Shown in pieces: positions 30,968 to 39,436 of a stretch of 64,000 nucleotides of DNA (position 1 is its first letter; each line of letters begins with the position of its first letter). Made by a program: the position numbers and the translations under genes. Under the pieces are notes generated by a model. That model was given only the letters and a program-made list of their open reading frames with translations. It was not told the origin of the DNA and searched no databases. Origin of the DNA: Clostridia bacterium (lineage in GTDB: Bacteria > Bacillota > Clostridia > Christensenellales > Borkfalkiaceae); the NCBI GenBank assembly GCA_017467275.1, contig JAFTSN010000025.1, positions 62,001 through 126,000 of the forward strand, read 5' to 3'.

Positions 30968-33763
30968 TTATTTTTTACGCTTGAAGCACACAAGCCCTGC
31001 CGCGGCAAGAGTCGTGATTGCCATCACGGAAAGCCCAATCGACGAGCCGCAGTTTCCGCAAGAAGAACTTTCCTGATCGCTTCCGCCGCCGTTTGTGCCC
31101 GAGCCGCCGTTTCCGCCCGCCGCCGCCTTGAATGTCACGCCGATAGAAACGTCCTCAATTCCCTCGACAACGTAAACGTACTTGCCCTCGTCGTTCTCGC
31201 TAATCGCCACGCCGTTCACGCTAACCGTCTGCACGACGTAGCCCTTATCGGGCGTTGCCGTGATCGTCACGCTATCGCCGAGATAGGCTTCCGTCTTATC
31301 CGCGCTCGCCGTGCCGTTCTTCGTCTCTCCAACAGAGACCGCACGCGCGACTCTCTCCACCTCTACCTCAACCTTTACTTTCGTCTTACCTGTAAGTAGC
31401 GTCGCATAGCCGATATTGCTCGCGTCCACTTCGCCGACGATATACCACTTGCCGTCCTCTTTTTCATAGCCGAGCCAAGAGATGGGAAGATCAACCGTGC
31501 TCTCGTTCGCAAAGACGGCGGCGACAACCGCGTCGTTAATTCTTCTCGTCGCTTGCGTGGCGGTGAGACGGTCGGTGAGCTTGCCGCTCAAAGGGGTGCC
31601 GCCCTCAAATACAGGCGTATCTGCGATCGAAGAAATGATTTCGCCGTTCATGTCGCCTACGACAAGCTTGCCCTTTGCCCAATAGGCGTTGGACTGATCG
31701 AGCGTCTGTGCGAAGTTGTAGACGGAAACGTTGTCCACCCAACCCTTGAAAAGGTTGTAGCCGTTGTTCCAGATACATCTCCCGCCGATCGAGAAATTCA
31801 TGTTCATATGCTCGAGATTCCAGCCCTCGGGGCACTCCTCGCTATAAGCGAGCACGCCGTCCACGTAGGCGTTGAAGAACTGCCCGGGGCGCACGCTCAA
31901 GGTGACGTTATGCCATCTCTCGCTGCCGTCCTCAACGACTTTCTGCGTCCAATAGAGGCTGGGCGTCTCCTCCACCATATTGATCGTGATATTATGACCC
32001 TGCACGCGCAGCTCATCCGAGCCGTCCGCCACGATAAAGCCCGCGCCCACCGAGGAACCGAAGTCTGCCGCCCCGAAAGATACGGGCGCCGACCAGCCTT
32101 GCGAGGTCGTGTAGGTGCCGTCCTGCTTATATTGGAAATTGAGCGTGAAGCCGTTGTTCACGTGATCGCCGATGTCGTTCATCTGCGAAAGCGCAAGAAT
32201 GGAATCGCCGTCGAGATATAAAACGCCGTCCTGCACCTCGCCCAGATGATAGGCGTTCGCAAGATTCCCTCCCGAGCGCGCCGCGCCCTGAAGATCATAC
32301 TTGCCCATCGTATCTTTGAGCTTGGTCTCTTCCGAGTCAAACGTCCAAAGCGCAATCGGCTTGAGCTCAGCCGTAGGTCCCTCGTTCGTCTCCGTAACGT
32401 CGAATATGACAGAGACCGTTCCGAACGTGTTCCCGCCGATCACAACGTCCGCATAGGCGGAATAAACGCCCATGACCGACTTAACCGAGCTGAACGTGAC
32501 CGTGACTGTTTCCGTGCTGTCGTCGTTAAAGGTCACGGTGACCTCTGCCGTGTTGATCTGTTCGAGCATCTCCGCCTCCGTCATGGAGTCCTTGACCTCG
32601 CCCTTTAACACCTCGCCTGCAAACACCGCCTCGCCGAGGCTCTTAAGTTCTGCCACTGTCAATTCATAGGCAATCTCCGTGCCGAAAGCGTTGGCATAGC
32701 CGAGCTTACCCGTCGTGATCGTGCCCTTTGCAAAATAGGTTTGTTCAATCTTCTCAATCCCCGTCCACGTGATCGGCGTTTCAGCCGTCGTACCGTCCGA
32801 AAGAGTCAAGGCTGCGGTTCCCTCGTTCATCGCCGCAAGCATTGCCTCCTCCGTCATCGTGGAATTGAGCGCAACGCTCGTTGCCTTGTCCGCAAACGTA
32901 ACGCTTGCGCCCGTTATGTATTTCATGCCCGAGAGATCGTTTACCGTCACTTTACCGTTCGTGTTATACGCCGTCACGCACGTCTCGTCCATCGCGAAAT
33001 CGTAGAAAGCAACGTTGCGAATGGAGCCTTTGGAGGTTTTATCCACCGCGCCGTTGTATCTGCCGCCGATCGAGAAAAAGCTGTTGCCTGTCGCCGTCGC
33101 CCAATCCGTATCGATCGTCGTATTCAAAGCCGCGTTCCCCGCATTCGGATTGGTCAGCGTGATCTTCGAGCCGTTCAGATAAACGCACATCTCCTCGCCC
33201 GGCTGAACGGAGACAACCACTTTTTGAAATTCCGTGGGAGCCGCGTTTCCGTCGAACACCTTCGCACCGTCGTAATATTGCGACGAAACGCCGTGCGCGT
33301 TGAAACGAAGCTGTCCTTTCACGCTCGTGCTGCGGCCGACAAAGGCGAAATAATCATTGGAATTGCCCACGCCGATATAGTGTTGCCAATCCTCTTTGCC
33401 GTCCGTTTTGATCTCAAAGCACAGCGTGAACGCCGTCACGTCCGCAAACATATTGCTCTCCGCGTCCTGCGCCACGCAAAAATTTCCGTCAAACGTCACG
33501 CCGCCGCCCGTGATTGCCGTCGCGGTGTCTAGCAATGCGCCCGTACCGTCGGCAACGTAGGCGTTGCGGTACTCCATATCGTAATTGCCCATGGAGTCCT
33601 TGCCGAAATTAGTTTCATCCTTAAATTCATACTTCGCGATCGGATTGATTTCCGCCGCGCTTGCGCTTGCCTCGCCGCCCGCAAGAGCGACCCCGCCGAA
33701 TACGGAGAGTGCCATAACCGCCGTGAGCGCCGAAAGCGCAATTCTTTTCTTCAAACCTTTCAT
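30968..33763 (-). CDS. Multi-domain LamG surface protein with C-terminal membrane anchor
   Basis: Exported 931-residue protein. Signal peptide residues 1-35 (ends GGEASASAA). Order: LamG/concanavalin-like domain (about 38-235), Ig-like segment with MTEEAMLAAMNEGTAALTL, a second Ig-like segment, a second LamG domain (about 450-650), another Ig-like segment, and a bacterial-repeat domain (VTITATPDKGYVVQTVSVNG). The end is a Gly/Ser linker, a Cys motif SSCGNCGSSIG, a hydrophobic helix and KRKK, so it is membrane-held or processed. Start at 33763 follows TTTGGAGGGCGAT. It is paralogous to the next upstream protein and probably binds the glycan imported by this operon. Confidence 0.85.
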   Translation of the reverse strand: MKGLKKRIALSALTAVMALSVFGGVALAGGEASASAAEINPIAKYEFKDETNFGKDSMGNYDMEYRNAYVADGTGALLDTATAITGGGVTFDGNFCVAQDAESNMFADVTAFTLCFEIKTDGKEDWQHYIGVGNSNDYFAFVGRSTSVKGQLRFNAHGVSSQYYDGAKVFDGNAAPTEFQKVVVSVQPGEEMCVYLNGSKITLTNPNAGNAALNTTIDTDWATATGNSFFSIGGRYNGAVDKTSKGSIRNVAFYDFAMDETCVTAYNTNGKVTVNDLSGMKYITGASVTFADKATSVALNSTMTEEAMLAAMNEGTAALTLSDGTTAETPITWTGIEKIEQTYFAKGTITTGKLGYANAFGTEIAYELTVAELKSLGEAVFAGEVLKGEVKDSMTEAEMLEQINTAEVTVTFNDDSTETVTVTFSSVKSVMGVYSAYADVVIGGNTFGTVSVIFDVTETNEGPTAELKPIALWTFDSEETKLKDTMGKYDLQGAARSGGNLANAYHLGEVQDGVLYLDGDSILALSQMNDIGDHVNNGFTLNFQYKQDGTYTTSQGWSAPVSFGAADFGSSVGAGFIVADGSDELRVQGHNITINMVEETPSLYWTQKVVEDGSERWHNVTLSVRPGQFFNAYVDGVLAYSEECPEGWNLEHMNMNFSIGGRCIWNNGYNLFKGWVDNVSVYNFAQTLDQSNAYWAKGKLVVGDMNGEIISSIADTPVFEGGTPLSGKLTDRLTATQATRRINDAVVAAVFANESTVDLPISWLGYEKEDGKWYIVGEVDASNIGYATLLTGKTKVKVEVEVERVARAVSVGETKNGTASADKTEAYLGDSVTITATPDKGYVVQTVSVNGVAISENDEGKYVYVVEGIEDVSIGVTFKAAAGGNGGSGTNGGGSDQESSSCGNCGSSIGLSVMAITTLAAAGLVCFKRKK

Positions 33764-33779
33764 ATCGCCCTCCAAACTC

Positions 33780-33923
33780 TTAAAGCTGATCGTTAATCTG
33801 CGGAATCGGCACAATCGGAAGCTCGTTGTCCTGATAGACGTCCGACGCGCCCGAAGCCGTGATCACGTCCTCGGATAAAAGCTTAATGATTTTCATTTCG
33901 GGCTTCTCAAATAATTTTTTCAT
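33780..33923 (-). CDS. 47-residue conserved-type small protein, MKKLFEKPEMKIIKLLSEDV type
   Basis: A short frame between the two LamG genes, starting at ATG 33923 after the strong site AAGGAGGGATGAAACA, 15 bases past the upstream stop, and ending 16 bases before the next start. The sequence runs MKKLFEKPEMKIIKLLSEDV, then ITASGASDVYQDNELP and a Pro/Ile-rich end. The pattern K-x-YE/FEKPEM-x-II-x(5)-DVITASG is one I recall from many tiny Clostridia ORFs with no assigned role. Its operon position and ribosome site make it likely to be translated. Function unknown. Confidence 0.75.
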   Translation of the reverse strand: MKKLFEKPEMKIIKLLSEDVITASGASDVYQDNELPIVPIPQINDQL

Positions 33924-33937
33924 TGTTTCATCCCTCC

Positions 33938-35866
33938 TTAACCGAGCACTTCATCCGCTTTCGCACTGTAAGAATAGATCGCCTGCACAACGTTATAAAG
34001 CGCTGCATTCTCCGTTCCTTGCGAAAGCACCGTTTCTATATAGCTAATCGCGCTATACTTGACCGTGATGCCGCCGATGGTCACCGTCTGCACCGTGCTC
34101 AAATCTCTTGCGACCACCTGCACCTCAATCACCCAAATCTTATTCGCCTCGTCCACGCATACGGGCGTACCCGAACAGTTAAATCCATCAACGCTCTCCG
34201 CCTTGAAATATACGCAGATTGTGGTTTTGGATTCAAGAATGAGGGTTGCGCCCAAGAGCTCCACGCCCGCCTGTGCGCCCGTAGCCGACCCCTTATATTG
34301 TGCAAGCTCCTCCGCCGTGATAACGTTTTCCGTCACCTTTTCAACCACCGCGTTTCCGAAATAATCTTGCGTTGCCTCACAGTAGGCAACAAGGCTTGCC
34401 AACAGCTCTTTCACACCCTGCGCGTAATCGCCCGCCTCAATCGCGTTCGCGTAGTCCTTAACGCTATAGGATGCCGTCGCGCCGTTTTCAACAGCCTCGC
34501 CGTCCACCTCGACCACCGTGAGCGTCACGGCTTTATCGTAGTCCTTTGCCGCCACGGGATAGGTAAATCTCCAGAGTCCCTCGCCCTCGTCGTATACGCC
34601 TGAGACCGTCTCCGTTTCCTTATCCGCCATGGCAAGCGTCGCTTTCGCGCCCGTCGTGCCCGCAGGCAGCTTCACATAGTAATTGAGCCCGAAATCGTCT
34701 GCCGCGGAAATGGACATCTTCATAACCGCCGAAAGCTCCACCACCGTCAGCTCGTAGGCAATTTCGTTGCCAAACGTGTTGGCATAGCCAAGCTTACTCG
34801 TCTCAAACGAGCCCTTGGCATAGTATTTATCGTTTTCCTGTTCAATCCCCGTCCACGTGATCGGCGCTTCAACCGTCGTGCTGTTGGAAAGGGTCAGGGT
34901 TACCGTTCCCTCGTTCATTGCAGCGAGCATTGCCTCTTCCGTCATGGAAGTGTCGAGCGTTTGGCTCGTCGCCTCGCCCTCGAAGCCCACGTTGGCATCC
35001 GTTATGTAGGTAAGGTTCGCAATATCATCCGTCGTCACTTTTCCGTTCGTATTATACGCCGTCACACACGTCTCGTCCATCGCAAAATCATAAAAAGCAA
35101 CGTTGCGAATAGAGCCCGTCGACAGTTTATCCGCGGCACCGTTGTATCTGCCGCCGATCGAGAAGAAACTCTTTCCCGTCGCCGTTGCCCAGGTGCTGTC
35201 AATCGACGTGTCCCATGCGGCATTGCTTGCGTTCGGATTGGTCAAAGCCACCGCCGTTCCGTTTCTGTAAACCGTCATATTCCCACCCGGCTGAACTGAA
35301 ACGATAATTTTCTCAAAATCCGTAGGCGCTTTATTTGCACCGTATTCAAACACCTTTGGTGCAGAATAATAATCATTGTTCTTCGTCATGTTGTAGGTGT
35401 AAAGTCTGAGTTGTCCAGGATAAGAGGGCATACGGCCGATAAAAGAGAAATAATCGCTGGAATTGCCCACGCCGATATAATGCTCCCATTCTGCCGTGCC
35501 TTTAGCCGTCATGATCTCAAAGCAGAGCGTGAACGCCGTCACGTCCGCAAACATATTGCTCTCCGCGTCCTGTGCCACGCAGAAGCCTCCGCTAAAGCTC
35601 ACGCCGCCGCCCTCGATTGCCGTGGCACTGTTTAAAAGCTCTCCTGATCCCCCCGCAACGTAGGCATTTCGGTATTCCATATCATAATTGCCCATGGAAT
35701 CCTTACCGAAGTTGGTAGAGTCCTTGAACTCGTACTTTGCGATCGGGTCGATCTCTACTGCGCTCGCGCTTGCCGTCTGTTCCGCAAAGCCAACCGCACC
35801 CACGATTGAAACCGCCATGAGCGCGGAAAGAAGGGAACAGATAATGCCTTTCTTACATTTTTTCAT
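33938..35866 (-). CDS. LamG surface protein, paralogue without membrane anchor
   Basis: Exported 642-residue protein; signal peptide of about 34 residues (ends TASASA). The LamG domain (about 36-240) and the following Ig-like segment (about 270-370) are closely similar to the downstream 931-residue protein, including IAKYEFKDSTNFGKDSMGNYDMEYRN split across both. The C-terminal 260 residues differ: a domain seen in Clostridia surface proteins containing YSVKDYANAIEAGDY and VKELLASLVAYCEATQDYFGN in series, then an Ig-like end. No LPXTG or hydrophobic tail, so it is probably released or wall-associated. First gene of the operon. Confidence 0.85.
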   Translation of the reverse strand: MKKCKKGIICSLLSALMAVSIVGAVGFAEQTASASAVEIDPIAKYEFKDSTNFGKDSMGNYDMEYRNAYVAGGSGELLNSATAIEGGGVSFSGGFCVAQDAESNMFADVTAFTLCFEIMTAKGTAEWEHYIGVGNSSDYFSFIGRMPSYPGQLRLYTYNMTKNNDYYSAPKVFEYGANKAPTDFEKIIVSVQPGGNMTVYRNGTAVALTNPNASNAAWDTSIDSTWATATGKSFFSIGGRYNGAADKLSTGSIRNVAFYDFAMDETCVTAYNTNGKVTTDDIANLTYITDANVGFEGEATSQTLDTSMTEEAMLAAMNEGTVTLTLSNSTTVEAPITWTGIEQENDKYYAKGSFETSKLGYANTFGNEIAYELTVVELSAVMKMSISAADDFGLNYYVKLPAGTTGAKATLAMADKETETVSGVYDEGEGLWRFTYPVAAKDYDKAVTLTVVEVDGEAVENGATASYSVKDYANAIEAGDYAQGVKELLASLVAYCEATQDYFGNAVVEKVTENVITAEELAQYKGSATGAQAGVELLGATLILESKTTICVYFKAESVDGFNCSGTPVCVDEANKIWVIEVQVVARDLSTVQTVTIGGITVKYSAISYIETVLSQGTENAALYNVVQAIYSYSAKADEVLG

Positions 35867-35924
35867 AAAAAACCTCCTAACATATTCGTTTTCATGAGTT
35901 TATTTTGCCGTTCTCACTATCCTT

Positions 35925-35953
35925 ATTATAAAATACTCCTCTTTGCTTTGCAA
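35925..35953 (-). promoter_or_regulatory. Promoter of the LamG-ABC-GH36 operon
   Basis: TTGCAA (35953-35948), 17-base spacer, TATAAT (35930-35925) on the minus strand. The -35 region sits in an imperfect inverted repeat CCTCTTTGC/GCAAGAGG (35938-35957), a candidate operator for the divergent AraC regulator. Confidence 0.78.
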
Positions 35954-36048
35954 GAGGGTTTTTTCATTTAATCTAAATATTTGTAAGGTTTTATTACGTT
36001 TTTTTACTCCAATTTGCGGAAAAAGGTAGTCTTTTTAAAATTAAGGTC

Positions 36049-36077
36049 TTGCTTTTTTATTTGTTCCGTGATACAAT
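36049..36077 (+). promoter_or_regulatory. Promoter of second araC-type gene, apparently leaderless
   Basis: TTGCTT (36049-36054), 17-base spacer, TACAAT (36072-36077). Six bases (AGAGCC) then lead to the ATG at 36084, the same geometry as the AraC gene at 19886. Confidence 0.75.
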
Positions 36078-36083
36078 AGAGCC

Positions 36084-37127
36084 ATGGAACATCTTCGCTT
36101 TAAGGACGTGGGAAATTACACGCTTGAGCCCCTTTCCTACTACATAAAAAAATTCACCCCCGAATTTTACATGGGGATGCACAAGCACGGCTATTTTGAG
36201 ATCATGTACGCGCAAAGAGGCTCTTTTAATATAGAGCTTTCCACCGATCCTGAAAAGGAGGGAACGCTTTCGACGGTCACCGTCAATCAGGGCTCCTTTA
36301 TCTTCCTTGACGCAGACCTGTTCCACCGACTGAAAATCGCAGAGCCCGAGGTGGTCATTTACTGCATCGAATTTGCGCCCAAGCCGCCTGACGAATACAA
36401 CCCGTTCGAGGTGAATTCCGTTTTCCCCGTCAATTATAAAGCGCTGTTAAATAAGACCAATCTTAAATATCTTGCGGAGAGCTCGAGCGGATACATGGTG
36501 GTGCCCAATCTTTGCAACGTGGATTCCGCGCTCCATAACCTAATTTTTCAATTAAGCAAGCAGGCAAAGAGCGTTGAGGACGCCTATGCCGTGCGGCTCT
36601 GTATTCTCACGCTGTTTTCCGAGATCGCAAAGAGCATCGCTCTGTTTAAGGAAAACGAAACCTACTACACCAAAAAGGTGTATATCTATATCAAAAACCA
36701 CTTGAATCAGAAAATTACCCTCGACGATATTGCAAGTGCGGTGGGCTATCATAAGGCGTATCTGACCTCGCAGTTTAAGAAGCAGACGGGAAAAACAATC
36801 ATGCAAATGGTCTGCTTCATGCGTATTTCCAAGAGCTTGCAGCTTTTGCGGGACACCAACCTTTCCGTGACGGAGATTGCCGAGCAGGTCGGTTTTTCCT
36901 CGTATACGAGAATGGTCTGCGCCTTTCAAAAGGTGGTGGGACTATCCCCCTCCGCCTGCCGCAAAAACTTTATTAACGACGAGATCGACCACTCCACCAA
37001 AGACCACCAATCCTCCTCCGTCCGTATTTCTCCCGAAGATTATCTGTTAGACGACGAGGCGTTCTACTCCTCGTATTACAAAAAGGGTCTTCATTCCAAG
37101 GTCGAGGAACTTCTCAAAAAATATTGA
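36084..37127 (+). CDS. AraC-family transcriptional regulator
   Basis: 347-residue regulator. The N-terminal cupin-like domain (MGMHKHGYFEIMYAQRGSF, GSFIFLDADLFHRLKI) would sense a sugar; two helix-turn-helix motifs are at about 215-310 (ITLDDIASAVGYHKAYLTSQF and VTEIAEQVGFSSYTRMVCAF, ending VGLSPSACRK). A 40-residue acidic, Ser-rich tail follows, unusual for the family. It is divergent from the LamG-ABC-GH36 operon across a 217-base region with an inverted repeat, so that operon is the likely target. No ribosome site precedes the ATG. Confidence 0.92.
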   Translation: MEHLRFKDVGNYTLEPLSYYIKKFTPEFYMGMHKHGYFEIMYAQRGSFNIELSTDPEKEGTLSTVTVNQGSFIFLDADLFHRLKIAEPEVVIYCIEFAPKPPDEYNPFEVNSVFPVNYKALLNKTNLKYLAESSSGYMVVPNLCNVDSALHNLIFQLSKQAKSVEDAYAVRLCILTLFSEIAKSIALFKENETYYTKKVYIYIKNHLNQKITLDDIASAVGYHKAYLTSQFKKQTGKTIMQMVCFMRISKSLQLLRDTNLSVTEIAEQVGFSSYTRMVCAFQKVVGLSPSACRKNFINDEIDHSTKDHQSSSVRISPEDYLLDDEAFYSSYYKKGLHSKVEELLKKY

Positions 37128-37208
37128 CGTACGAAAAGAAGCAAGCTCCGCCGACGGGTTGTGAAGCGAACCCCAAAGTTTAAACAAAAAAATATTAAAT
37201 TCGTGCAT

Positions 37209-37240
37209 GAGTTCTGTACTGTACAGGGCTCTTTTCTTTT
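37209..37240 (+). terminator. Terminator after araC-type gene
   Basis: GAGTTCTG and CAGGGCTC pair (two G-T pairs) around a TACTGTA loop, followed by TTTTCTTTTC. Confidence 0.65.
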
Positions 37241-37322
37241 CGCTCGAGAAAAAATTCTCTCGTTGTTCCTTTCTTGCTCATAAAATTATCCACTTCCTCG
37301 AGATTTTTTGTTATCGCTTCTG

Positions 37323-37351
37323 TTGACATTTGCAAAAATGCCTGTTATAAT
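37323..37351 (+). promoter_or_regulatory. Consensus promoter of degV-acyltransferase operon
   Basis: TTGACA (37323-37328), 17-base spacer, TATAAT (37346-37351); GAGGAGG precedes the ATG at 37405. Confidence 0.93.
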
Positions 37352-37404
37352 ATATGTAATATAAAAAAATGACAATTTATTAAAGCGTTTACTGAGGAGG
37401 AATT

Positions 37405-38307
37405 ATGAGAAAATACGTTATTATCACCGATTCGGGCTGCGATCTCAACGACGAATTGAGAAAAAAGTATGAAATCGACTATGTTCCGATGCACTATATC
37501 TATAACGGAAAGGACGTTGAGGCACATTTGGATTGGAGAGAGCTCTCCCCGAAAGCATTTTACGACGTCATGCGCGGCGGCACGCGTATTTTCACAGCGG
37601 CGGTGAATATTGACGCCTATGTGGAAGCATTTGAAAAATACCTCTCCGAGGGCTACGATATTTTATCCGTCTCCACCACGGCGGCACTGTCCACCTCCGT
37701 CAACTCCAGCTATGCGGCACGGGATACTGTCTTAAAGAAGTACCCCGAGGCAAAAGTAATCTGCGTGGATTCCACGCGCGCCTGTACAGGCTTGGGCTTG
37801 CTCTGCGTGAAAGCGGCAATGCTCCGTGACGAGGGCAAGACGATTGAAGAAGCGGCGGCTTGGATCAACGAAAATAAAAAATACATCAATCAAGAGGGTT
37901 CGGTTGAAAAGCTGGCTTGGCTCAAGCAGGCGGGCAGAGTCTCGTTCATGAGCGCGTTTTTCGGGGACCTCATCGGTATCAAGCCCATCATCATTGCAGA
38001 CGTGCACGGCTATAATATCGCAATCGATAAAGTCAAGGGCAGAAAAGCTTCCTTGGAAAGAGTTGCGACGCGCGTCGCAGAGGAATATATCCCGAACGAG
38101 CTGGGCATTTTTATCAACCATGCGGATTGCTTGGAGGATGCGCTGCTGTTAAAGGAAAAAATACAGGCAAAGACGGGCGTGAGCGACGAAACGTTCACCA
38201 TCGGCTACATCGGTCCTGCGATCGGCGCTGCCGTGGGTCCTGGTATGCTCGGTGTGTATTTCCTCGGCAAAGAGGTTACGCTTGATTCCTTAAAGGATAA
38301 AAAGTAA
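37405..38307 (+). CDS. DegV family fatty-acid-binding protein (FakB-like)
   Basis: 300-residue DegV-fold protein. Members bind a fatty acid and present it to the kinase FakA. Visible family marks are IITDSGCDLNDEL, the VSTTAALSTSVNSSYAARD block with its fatty-acid-carboxylate serines, DSTRACTGLGLL, LAWLKQAGRVSFMSAFFGDLIGIKPII and the C-terminal IGYIGPAIGAAVGPGMLGVYFLG. It is 11 bases before an acyltransferase-like gene, which supports a lipid role. FakA is not in the window. Confidence 0.9.
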   Translation: MRKYVIITDSGCDLNDELRKKYEIDYVPMHYIYNGKDVEAHLDWRELSPKAFYDVMRGGTRIFTAAVNIDAYVEAFEKYLSEGYDILSVSTTAALSTSVNSSYAARDTVLKKYPEAKVICVDSTRACTGLGLLCVKAAMLRDEGKTIEEAAAWINENKKYINQEGSVEKLAWLKQAGRVSFMSAFFGDLIGIKPIIIADVHGYNIAIDKVKGRKASLERVATRVAEEYIPNELGIFINHADCLEDALLLKEKIQAKTGVSDETFTIGYIGPAIGAAVGPGMLGVYFLGKEVTLDSLKDKK

Positions 38308-38317
38308 GGAGCAAATT

Positions 38318-39028
38318 ATGGCAAAGGACTGGAAAGTTCCAAAGAGAAAACAGCCTGTTTGGAGAGTTACAAAAAAGATCATCTCCCCTTTCTTTAAGGC
38401 GAAAGAGGTGGTGTTTGAGGGGGAAAAATTTCCCGATAAATGTATTATCGTTTCCAATCACAATAATAAAAAAGGCCCCATGGTTTTTGAGGTGAGTCTC
38501 CCTGTTTTTCATGCGACTTGGGGTGCCTATCAGATGCTTGGTACGTATAAAGAACGCTTCCGCTATCTTCGCGACGTGCTGTATATCCAGAAAAACGGCT
38601 TCAGCAAGTTCAAGGCGACGATGAAAGCGTGGTTTGAAGCAATCTTTTCTATCTATATGTATCGAGGCATGAAAATTCTCCCCTCCTATCCCGACGCACG
38701 CTTCCGCAAAACGTTACAATATAGCATGGCGGTCTTGGAGGCGGGTTGTGCCGTTTCTATGTATCCCGAGGATTCCTCGGAGGGATATTTCGAGGAATTG
38801 ACCCATTTCTTGCCTGGATTTGTTATGCTGGCGCAACAGTACTATAAAAAGACGGGCGAGGACGTGCCTGTGTTCCCGATGTATTGGGGCAGAAAGGGAA
38901 ACAAGATCGTTGTCGGCAAGCCGTTATACGTACAGGATTTTGTAAAAGAGGGTTTGAACCGAGAAGAGATTGCCGAGCAGTTCCGCCTCGCGGTCAACGG
39001 GCTATACTATAAATATTTCAAAAAATAA
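38318..39028 (+). CDS. Divergent lysophospholipid acyltransferase-like protein (PlsC superfamily)
   Basis: 236-residue protein with a PlsC-like layout: a membrane-near start, motif I region CIIVSNHNNKKGPMVFE, a basic middle and motif III-like SMYPEDSSEGYF. The usual HxxxxD is not intact (His is followed by NNKKGP), so catalysis is uncertain or altered. Later, VPVFPMYWGRKGNKIVVGKPL resembles the family's product-binding end. It is in an operon with the DegV gene (10-base gap), so use of exogenous or recycled fatty acids is a reasonable guess. Confidence 0.65.
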   Translation: MAKDWKVPKRKQPVWRVTKKIISPFFKAKEVVFEGEKFPDKCIIVSNHNNKKGPMVFEVSLPVFHATWGAYQMLGTYKERFRYLRDVLYIQKNGFSKFKATMKAWFEAIFSIYMYRGMKILPSYPDARFRKTLQYSMAVLEAGCAVSMYPEDSSEGYFEELTHFLPGFVMLAQQYYKKTGEDVPVFPMYWGRKGNKIVVGKPLYVQDFVKEGLNREEIAEQFRLAVNGLYYKYFKK

Positions 39029-39038
39029 AAATTATCTG

Positions 39039-39080
39039 TAATATAAAAGACACGGTTCTTCCCGTGTCTTTTATATTATT
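39039..39080. terminator. Strong bidirectional terminator
   Basis: A 17-base-pair stem, TAATATAAAAGACACGG with CCGTGTCTTTTATATTA, loop TTCTTC-type, ends the degV operon and overlaps the last codon of the small minus-strand gene beyond. Confidence 0.9.
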
Positions 39081-39321
39081 ATCCCCAAGCCACCATATCG
39101 TGTTCGGGATATTCTTTTTTTTCCACATATTCCATTATGCGGCAATATGAATGCGTTCTATATCCTTGATAAAATTCACTATCATCCTCGCACAACTTCT
39201 CGGTACGGCAAACTCCCGTTTTAGGAAAATATACTACTATCCCTTTTTCTGCTCCTTTCCACGGATAATAATAATATTTTATATATTCTTCCGTTACTTC
39301 TATTTTTTCCAAATAAATCAT
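39079..39321 (-). CDS. Small conserved-type hypothetical protein, 80 residues
   Basis: Encodes MIYLEKIEVTEEYIKYYYYP, then GIVVYFPKTGVCRTEKL and an end EKKEYPEHDMVAWG. The layout (a short sheet-forming start, GIV...TG, closing VAW) resembles small immunity-like or accessory proteins that follow polymorphic toxin ends in Firmicutes, but I cannot name a family. A weak AAAAAGGAAA precedes the ATG. Upstream in another frame is a fragment that looks like the C-terminus of a larger protein. It is AT-rich compared with neighbouring genes, which suggests acquisition. Confidence 0.55.
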   Translation of the reverse strand: MIYLEKIEVTEEYIKYYYYPWKGAEKGIVVYFPKTGVCRTEKLCEDDSEFYQGYRTHSYCRIMEYVEKKEYPEHDMVAWG

Positions 39322-39436
39322 TTTCCTTTTTCTCGTCTAACACCCTCCTATCATTAACTTGAGCTCCAGCATAAGAAAGTCCTTGCTTTCTTAATTCCAA
39401 CCTCATAATTTCGTGATATACTAACAAGACTCTCAA
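39310..39436 (-). pseudogene. Possible C-terminal fragment of a lost gene
   Basis: A minus-strand frame between the array's distal end and the 80-residue gene encodes HEIMRLELRKQGLSYAGAQVNDRRVLDEKK, given here in pieces: HEIMRLELRKQG then LSYAGAQVNDRRV. The composition looks like real protein, but there is no start signal and the frame begins in the degenerate CRISPR repeat. It may be the tail of a gene removed when the array region was formed. Low confidence. Confidence 0.25.
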
